NCBI GenBank assembly: GCA_016875515.1
Contig: VGRA01000179.1
Coordinates: 1-6,062 of the forward strand
Length of the DNA stretch: 6,062 bases
Source: Deltaproteobacteria bacterium
GTDB taxonomy: Bacteria > Myxococcota > Myxococcia > Myxococcales > Myxococcaceae
Direction of reading: 5' to 3'
Shown here: piece after piece, positions 1 through 4,685 of the stretch
Numbering within the stretch: position 1 is the first letter of the stretch
How the letters are laid out: the number at the start of each line of letters is the position of its first letter
Translations under genes and position numbers: made by a program
The notes under the pieces: generated by a model
Told to the model about the DNA's origin: nothing
The model's database searches: none
The model's input: only the letters and a program-made list of their open reading frames with translations

Positions 1-2544
1 CACCGCCTTCCCCTGGGCATCCGTGGGCTGGGTCGGGCTCGTGGCCACCGCACCGCCCGTTGCCGTCAGCGTCACGTCGAGCCCCGGCACCGGGTTGCCC
101 AGCCCGTCCCGCACCGTCACCTCCGCGGTGCGGGCGCCCGTCCCGGGAAGGCCGGAGGGCGGCGTCACCCCCAGCGAGGACTGGGTGGCAGACGGGGCGC
201 CCGGCAGGAACTGCACCGTCATCCCCGCGGACGCCGCCCCGAAGGTGGCCGTCACCTGCTTGGCCTCCGCGCGGGTGGACGAGAGCGGGGTGGACCAGGT
301 TCCGCCCGCAGCGGTGCTGCCGGACGTGGCCCCCAGGGCGTTGGCGCTCCCGGAGACGGACAGCGACACCGCCTGGCCCGTCACCGGGTTTCCCCACGCA
401 TCGCGGACCGCCACCGTCACCTGGGTGGACTGCCCGGCCACCGGCGCGGCGGGCGAGGCCGTCACGGACGAGGCGGCGGACGAAGGGGCTGCCGGTCCCA
501 CCGTGAGCGCGGCGCCCAGCGTCAAACCGTCCACCGCGGCGGACAGTTGCTTGGACTCCGCGCGGGTGGAGGTGAAGGTCGTCGAGAAGACGCCCGCCGC
601 GTCCGAGCTTCCCGAGGCCTGTCCGAAGGCGTTGTCGCTGCCCAGCGAAGAGAGGGTGACGGTGCGCCCCGCCACCGGGTTGCCGAACGCGTCCCGCAGC
701 GTGGCCGTCACCGCGGCGGACTCACCCGCCGCCAGCGCGGACGGGTTCACCGCGAGCGACGAGGTGGCATCCAGCACCGGGCCCGGCGTGAAGATCACCC
801 CGGCAGACGTCTGCAACCCACCAAAGGTAGCGGTCACCGTCTTGGACTCGGCCCGGGTGGACGTCAGGGCGGAGGTGTACTGGCCGGCCGCATTGGTGGT
901 GCCGGACGGCGCGCTGAACACGTTGCTGCTTCCCGTGGCAGCCAGGCTCACCGGGACACCGGACACCGGGTTTCCGTACGCGTCCTTCACCCCCACCGTC
1001 ACCACCGTTCCACCCGAGCCGCTGCTGACTGGCACGGACCCGGACCCCAGCGACAGCGAGGAGGTGTCCTGCGCGGGGGGCCCCAAGGTGAAGGTGACGG
1101 CCGCACCGAGCGACAGAGACGTCCCCTCCAGGGTGCTGACCTCGGCGGACAGGCTCTTCGCCTCCGCGCGCGTGGAACTGAGCGCAGCGGTGAAGACGCC
1201 CTGCCCGTTGGTGGTCCCGCTTGCCGGAGTCAGGGTGTTGCCCGTGCCGCTGCAGGAGAGGGCCACTGCCGCGCCCGCCACCGGGTTTCCGTCCGCGTCC
1301 CTCACCGTCACGGTGAGCCCGGTGCTGCCCCCGGCAGCCACGGCCGCGGCAGCGTGGGTGAACGAGGAGGTGGCGGCGGCGGGCGCGCCGGCGCGGACCT
1401 CCACCGGGACGCTCTTCGTGACCCCGCCCACGGTGGCACTGACTTGCTTCACCTCCGCGCGGGTGGACTGCAGCATCAGCGTGAAGGTGCCATCCCCGCC
1501 CGTCGTCCCCCCGAGCGCGCTGGTGGTGTTCTGCGTGCCGGAGACGGCCAGGGACACGCCCTGTCCGGGGACCGGGTTTCCATGGACGTCCCGGGCCCTC
1601 AGCGTGAGCGTGGCCTGCTCGCGCGCCCGCACCGAGGCCGGGGACGCCTCCAGCGTGGTGGTGGTGGCGTCGGGCGCCAGCGGCGTCACCGTGACCGTTC
1701 CCCCCACGCGGGTGCCCCCCGCCACCTGGGCGTCCAGCGCCCTGATGCCCGCGACGGTGGAGACGAAGCCCGTGCTGAGGGTACCGGCCCCGCTGGTGAC
1801 CTGTCCCGTCGCATCGCCGAACTGGTCCCCCGTCACCCCTCCCCCGAAGGTCGCGCCCAGTCCGGGGACGGGGTTGTCATAGGCGTCCAGCACCGTCAGC
1901 ACGAGGGTGGTGGGCTCCCCGGCATCCACGCTCGCCGGCTGGGCCACGAGCGACGAGCGGGAAGCGGCCGGAGCGCCTGGGGAGAAGGCCACGGGGAGCG
2001 TGAGCGAGAAGTCACCCGCGCTGAAGGTCACCTGCTTGGGCTCGGCGCGCGTGGAGCTGAGCGTGGTGCGGGCGGTCCCGGTCTCGTCGGCGGTGACGGT
2101 GGGGGCCCCGAGCGTGTTGGCGGTGCCGGTGGCGGTGACCGCCAGCTCGAGCCCCGGCACCGGGTTGTCCCAGCCGTCCCGGATGACCAACTCCAGCGTC
2201 GCAGCCGACCCGACCAGGGGAGCACCCGGCTTGGCGTTGACCGTGGACTTGTCTCGGTCCGGCGCGCCGGGACCGAACACGAGGTCCAGCTCCGCCAGCG
2301 CCGTTCCCGCGGTGACCACGATGCGCTTGGACTCCGCGCGCGTGCTGCCCAGCGTCCCCACGAAGGTGCCGGCCTCGTCCGTTCGCCCCCCGGCCGCATC
2401 CAGCGTGTTGTCCAGTCCAGACACCTCCAGCGCCACGGTCACGTCCGGCAGCGGCGTGCCCGCGCCGTCCCGGACGGTGCACGTGAGGGCCACCGGGGTG
2501 CCCACCCGCGCATCCGGGGGCGAGGCCGAGACGGTCACGGTGCA
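1..2544 (-). repeat. Array of nine Big_1-type repeats, 97-residue period
   Basis: The Asn of the 'NPV.G' turn (Thr in repeat 1) falls at residues 113, 210, 307, 406, 503, 608, 705, 802 and 900. The spacings are 97, 97, 99, 97, 105, 97, 97 and 98 residues. In nucleotides the units lie approximately at 2544-2254, 2253-1963, 1962-1666, 1665-1375, 1374-1060, 1059-769, 768-478, 477-184 and 183-1 (the last is cut by the window edge). Repeats 1, 2 and 4-8 carry a 'STRAE.K' strand about 44-48 residues after the turn; repeat 3 does not. Each unit ends in a 'F.PG.P....SS' linker into the next. The units are clearly related in protein sequence but not identical in DNA, so the array is not a recent perfect tandem duplication. 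Confidence 0.9.
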
Positions 2545-2793
2545 GCCGGCAGAGGCGTCACACGGCGTACCGGCGTCCTCGCCGGGGCTCGAGCCCCCGT
2601 CCTCCGTTGCCCCGCCTGCGTCCGGCCGGTTGACGCGCCGGCCCTCGCGGCATTTCTGCCCGGAGCAGTACTGGCTCCTGGGACAGTCCCGGTCCTCACG
2701 GCAGGATGCCCCCTCCAGGGTTGGACGGCAGGACGTCAGCCCAAGCCAGGCCAGGACGAGCAGGGGCCAAGCGGCGTGAACGGCTGGACGCAT
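1..2793 (-). CDS. Giant surface lipoprotein with tandem Big_1 (invasin/intimin-type Ig-like) domains, partial (3' end outside window)
   Basis: This is an exported lipoprotein, probably outer-membrane anchored, with a rod of Ig-like domains. 931 codons are visible and no in-frame stop occurs, so the gene continues past base 1. The ATG at 2793 is the only candidate start: an in-frame stop lies at 2829-2827 and no other start codon falls between. Residues 1-22 form a signal peptide with a good lipobox (L19-T20-S21-C22). Residues 31-48 hold four cysteines in a CxDxDCP-like pattern, and about 49-83 is a Gly/Asp/Pro-rich linker. From residue 84 there are nine Ig-like repeats, each with 'RD..GNPVPG' early and 'STRAExK' late, as in bacterial Ig-like domain 1 of invasin and intimin. 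No catalytic motif is seen. A role in adhesion or as a cell-surface stalk is inferred from the family. No strong Shine-Dalgarno sequence precedes the start. The gene diverges from the cyclase gene. Family assignment is confident; the biological role is not. Confidence 0.93.
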   Translation of the reverse strand, partial: MRPAVHAAWPLLVLAWLGLTSCRPTLEGASCREDRDCPRSQYCSGQKCREGRRVNRPDAGGATEDGGSSPGEDAGTPCDASAGCTVTVSASPPDARVGTPVALTCTVRDGAGTPLPDVTVALEVSGLDNTLDAAGGRTDEAGTFVGTLGSTRAESKRIVVTAGTALAELDLVFGPGAPDRDKSTVNAKPGAPLVGSAATLELVIRDGWDNPVPGLELAVTATGTANTLGAPTVTADETGTARTTLSSTRAEPKQVTFSAGDFSLTLPVAFSPGAPAASRSSLVAQPASVDAGEPTTLVLTVLDAYDNPVPGLGATFGGGVTGDQFGDATGQVTSGAGTLSTGFVSTVAGIRALDAQVAGGTRVGGTVTVTPLAPDATTTTLEASPASVRAREQATLTLRARDVHGNPVPGQGVSLAVSGTQNTTSALGGTTGGDGTFTLMLQSTRAEVKQVSATVGGVTKSVPVEVRAGAPAAATSSFTHAAAAVAAGGSTGLTVTVRDADGNPVAGAAVALSCSGTGNTLTPASGTTNGQGVFTAALSSTRAEAKSLSAEVSTLEGTSLSLGAAVTFTLGPPAQDTSSLSLGSGSVPVSSGSGGTVVTVGVKDAYGNPVSGVPVSLAATGSSNVFSAPSGTTNAAGQYTSALTSTRAESKTVTATFGGLQTSAGVIFTPGPVLDATSSLAVNPSALAAGESAAVTATLRDAFGNPVAGRTVTLSSLGSDNAFGQASGSSDAAGVFSTTFTSTRAESKQLSAAVDGLTLGAALTVGPAAPSSAASSVTASPAAPVAGQSTQVTVAVRDAWGNPVTGQAVSLSVSGSANALGATSGSTAAGGTWSTPLSSTRAEAKQVTATFGAASAGMTVQFLPGAPSATQSSLGVTPPSGLPGTGARTAEVTVRDGLGNPVPGLDVTLTATGGAVATSPTQPTDAQGKAV
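2650..2703 (-). other. Cysteine-rich N-terminal module (CxDxDCP type)
   Basis: Residues 31-48 of the Big_1 lipoprotein contain C31, C37, C43 and C48 in the arrangement C-R-E-D-R-D-C-P-R-S-Q-Y-C-S-G-Q-K-C. This C-x5-C-x5-C-x4-C pattern with 'D-C-P' and 'Q-Y-C' resembles small disulfide modules that recur near the N-terminus of myxobacterial exported proteins. It lies directly after the lipid-anchored cysteine and probably forms two disulfides outside the cytoplasm. Two further cysteines (78 and 84) flank the start of the first Ig-like domain. No function can be assigned. Confidence 0.6.
2728..2793 (-). other. Lipoprotein signal peptide (SPII)
   Basis: This encodes residues 1-22 of the Big_1 lipoprotein. 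There is one Arg near the N-terminus, a hydrophobic core rich in Leu, Ala and Trp (residues 9-19), and the lipobox L-T-S-C with the cysteine at residue 22. The +2 residue is Arg, not Asp. Under the enterobacterial sorting rule this favours transport to the outer membrane, though that rule may not hold in myxobacteria. Confidence 0.85.
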
Positions 2794-2879
2794 TGAGGGC
2801 TTGATTAGTCCGCACGACGGGCGGGCTCAAGCTGCGCTCGCACGGGTCCCGTTTCCGAAGTACCGTCTCCCGGCCCCGA
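2794..2879. promoter_or_regulatory. Divergent intergenic spacer, presumed to hold both promoters
   Basis: This 86-base gap lies between the divergent starts of the Big_1 lipoprotein gene (2793, minus) and the cyclase gene (2880, plus), so it should contain or overlap both promoters. On the minus strand there is a weak sigma-70-like pair: TTGAGC at 2830-2825 and ACTAAT at 2809-2804, with a 15-base spacer, which is shorter than ideal. This would start transcription almost at the ATG. I see no convincing -35/-10 pair for the plus-strand gene, no sigma-54 GG/GC element, no clear operator palindrome and no strong ribosome-binding site for either gene. Only the divergent arrangement is certain. Confidence 0.35.
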
Positions 2880-4652
2880 ATGGCGAACTCCGCGCTCACC
2901 CCCGTCCAGTTCTGGCGTCTCGTCGAGGAGGGTGCCGCCGTGGAGGGCCCCCCCTGGCTCGAGTCGCTCGGCGAGGCGGCACGGGCGGACGCGCGGTTCG
3001 ACCTGGCCACCGCGCGCGCGGCCCTCGCAGGGCCGCCTCCGCCCTCCGCGGAGTGGGAGCACGTCCGGGAGCTGCTGGCACTCCGGACCACGCTGCGCGA
3101 GGGGCGCGGGGACACGCTCCCCTCCCTGCTGGCCCGCTGCGAGCAGCTGCTCGGACTGCCGCTGGACCGCGCCACCCGGTGCCGCGTGCTGCACACCAAC
3201 GGCGTGCTGCAGGTGAGGATGGACCTCCACGCCCAGGCGGAGGTGACGCTCTGCAGCGCGCTGGAGCTGGCGGAGGACGACGCGCGGGTACGGCTGTGGA
3301 TTTTGGACTCGCTCGGCCAGTGTTACCAGGGGCAGGCCTCCTGGACGGAGGCCCGCCGCCTGCTGCGCGAGGTGATGCGCCAGAAACACAAGGCGGGAGA
3401 CCGGGTGGGCATGGCCATCTCCGCCGGGAACCTGGCCCTGCTGGAGTTGGGATTGGGCGCAGCCCAGGCGGCGGACGAGGCGGTGGGGCGCGCGCTGGCC
3501 GAGGTGGCCGGGCACGTGCCGGCCATGACCCGGATGCGGCTCGAGACGCTGAGGGTGCAGGCCCGGCTGGGTACGCCCGAGGCCGGGCCCGCGGCGCGGA
3601 CGCTCGAGACCACGTTGGACGCGTTGGGCGCGGGGACGCACCACCTGAAGGCCTACGCGGCGCTGGCCCTGGCCCGCGCCCTGCCGGCGGAGGCCACCCG
3701 CTGGCTGGACATTGCCGAGCAGAACTTCACGAGCGCCGCAGACCTCGCGCACCTGCAGTACTGGCGGCTGCAGCTCTGCACGCCGCCCGGCGAGTCCTGC
3801 GACGAACAGGTGAAGACCCTCCAGGCGCTCTGCGCCGCAGCGCCTCCGGACTCGGAAGCGGCGCTGATGGCCCACCTGGCGCTGGCAGGCGCACCGCTGC
3901 CGCGCACCCAGGTCCAACACCACCTGGCGTCCGCCTACCGCTGCGCGCTGCGCGGTAACCACCCGCTGTGGATGGAGCGGGTGGACACCGCCTGCGAGCG
4001 GCTGGACCCGGAGGGTTTCCGGTGGCGGCTGCTGGAGCGGTACACCGGGCGGGGCGACGCGGAGTTGCTGCGGACGACGAAGGAGGACGCCACCTTCATC
4101 TTCGCGGACCTGGTGGGCTTCACCGCCCGCTCGCAGAGCCTTTCCCCCGAGGAGACGATGGAGACGGTCCGCTCGCTCTTCGAGCTGACCGTGCCGCTGC
4201 TGGTGCGCTACCGGGCGCGCCCGCTGCAGTACCTCGGGGATGGCTTGCTGGCCATCTGCCAGGGGGATGGACACGCTGCGCGCGGGCTGGCCTTCTCCCG
4301 GATGTTGGTGGCGCGCTCGCTGCGGGCCTCGGCTGTGCGGAAGGCGCTGGGCGAGGACTGGGGGCTGATGTTGCGGGCGGGCGTGGCGTCTGGCACCGCG
4401 GTGCTCGGCATCATCGGCAGCCACCACAAGCTGGACTTCCAGGCCATTGGCCGGAGCGTGAACCTGTCCGCGCGGCTGCAGGGGCAGGCAGAGCCCGGTG
4501 AGGTGGTGGCGTCGCGGCGCTGCGCCGAGGCGGCGGGGGTGTCCGTCTCGGGCCTGGCGTGGGAGTACGCCGCGCTCAAGGGGTTTCCGGAGCCCGAGCC
4601 GTTCGTCCGCTTCTCCATCTCACCGTCGGAGCGGCCCGGAGAGGCCAGGTAG
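2880..4652 (+). CDS. TPR-like region fused to class III adenylate/guanylate cyclase domain
   Basis: This is a predicted soluble nucleotidyl cyclase of 590 residues, making a cyclic nucleotide from ATP and/or GTP in the cytoplasm. It has no signal peptide or membrane segment. Residues about 95-290 form paired amphipathic helices of TPR type (for example around 100-134, 135-170, 175-210, 215-250 and 255-287), a likely protein-interaction or sensing region. Residues about 402-580 are the catalytic domain: FADLVGFT at 408-415 with metal-binding D410, YLGDG at 451-455 with second metal Asp D454, G-x-x-S-G at 501-505, and V-N-L-S-A-R-L at 527-533 with transition-state N528 and R532. The two purine-selecting positions are Q450 and Q521, which is unusual. 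ATG 2880 is the first start codon after the in-frame stop at 2802-2804; its ribosome-binding site is weak. The stop is TAG. Cyclase identity is confident; substrate is uncertain. Confidence 0.93.
   Translation: MANSALTPVQFWRLVEEGAAVEGPPWLESLGEAARADARFDLATARAALAGPPPPSAEWEHVRELLALRTTLREGRGDTLPSLLARCEQLLGLPLDRATRCRVLHTNGVLQVRMDLHAQAEVTLCSALELAEDDARVRLWILDSLGQCYQGQASWTEARRLLREVMRQKHKAGDRVGMAISAGNLALLELGLGAAQAADEAVGRALAEVAGHVPAMTRMRLETLRVQARLGTPEAGPAARTLETTLDALGAGTHHLKAYAALALARALPAEATRWLDIAEQNFTSAADLAHLQYWRLQLCTPPGESCDEQVKTLQALCAAAPPDSEAALMAHLALAGAPLPRTQVQHHLASAYRCALRGNHPLWMERVDTACERLDPEGFRWRLLERYTGRGDAELLRTTKEDATFIFADLVGFTARSQSLSPEETMETVRSLFELTVPLLVRYRARPLQYLGDGLLAICQGDGHAARGLAFSRMLVARSLRASAVRKALGEDWGLMLRAGVASGTAVLGIIGSHHKLDFQAIGRSVNLSARLQGQAEPGEVVASRRCAEAAGVSVSGLAWEYAALKGFPEPEPFVRFSISPSERPGEAR
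4083..4619 (+). other. Class III cyclase catalytic domain with Gln/Gln purine pocket
   Basis: Residues about 402-580 align by eye with the CHD fold of class III cyclases. Conserved: D410 (GAC 4107-4109) and D454 (GAT 4239-4241) for the two metals, N528 (AAC 4461-4463) and R532 (CGG 4473-4475) for the transition state, with the canonical four-residue N-to-R spacing. Changed: Q450 (CAG 4227-4229), four residues before D454, where adenylate cyclases have Lys; and Q521 (CAG 4440-4442), seven residues before N528, where they have Asp or Thr. All catalytic residues sit in one chain, so an active homodimer with two sites is expected. Confidence 0.85.
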
Positions 4653-4685
4653 ACAGGCGTCGCACCGCTCGGGCAACGTAGGCCC
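4653..4685 (+). other. Short gap between cyclase and downstream lipoprotein gene
   Basis: These 33 bases separate two co-directional genes. I see no hairpin followed by a T-run, so no intrinsic terminator, and no convincing promoter. A weak GTAGG lies just before the downstream ATG and is too close to be a good ribosome-binding site. The short gap favours read-through from the cyclase gene, but co-transcription is inferred only from spacing. Confidence 0.4.

Noticed and set aside
547..2796. A long plus-strand open frame (749 codons) opposite the Big_1 gene, and another at 23-1882 (619 codons)
   Set aside because: They are antisense to a clear, repeat-structured lipoprotein. Their products are Arg/Gly- or Pro/Val/Ser-rich low-complexity strings that merely mirror the 97-codon repeats, with no domain, as expected in very GC-rich DNA.
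2838..2860. A small palindromic piece (CGGGTCCCG) in the divergent spacer as an operator or terminator
   Set aside because: The arms are only four bases with a one-base centre and no T-run; such short palindromes are expected by chance at this GC content.
2805..4427. A 540-codon minus-strand open frame opposite the cyclase gene
   Set aside because: The product is Arg/Gln/Gly/His-rich with no recognisable motif, while the plus strand encodes intact cyclase catalytic motifs. It is a GC-bias shadow.
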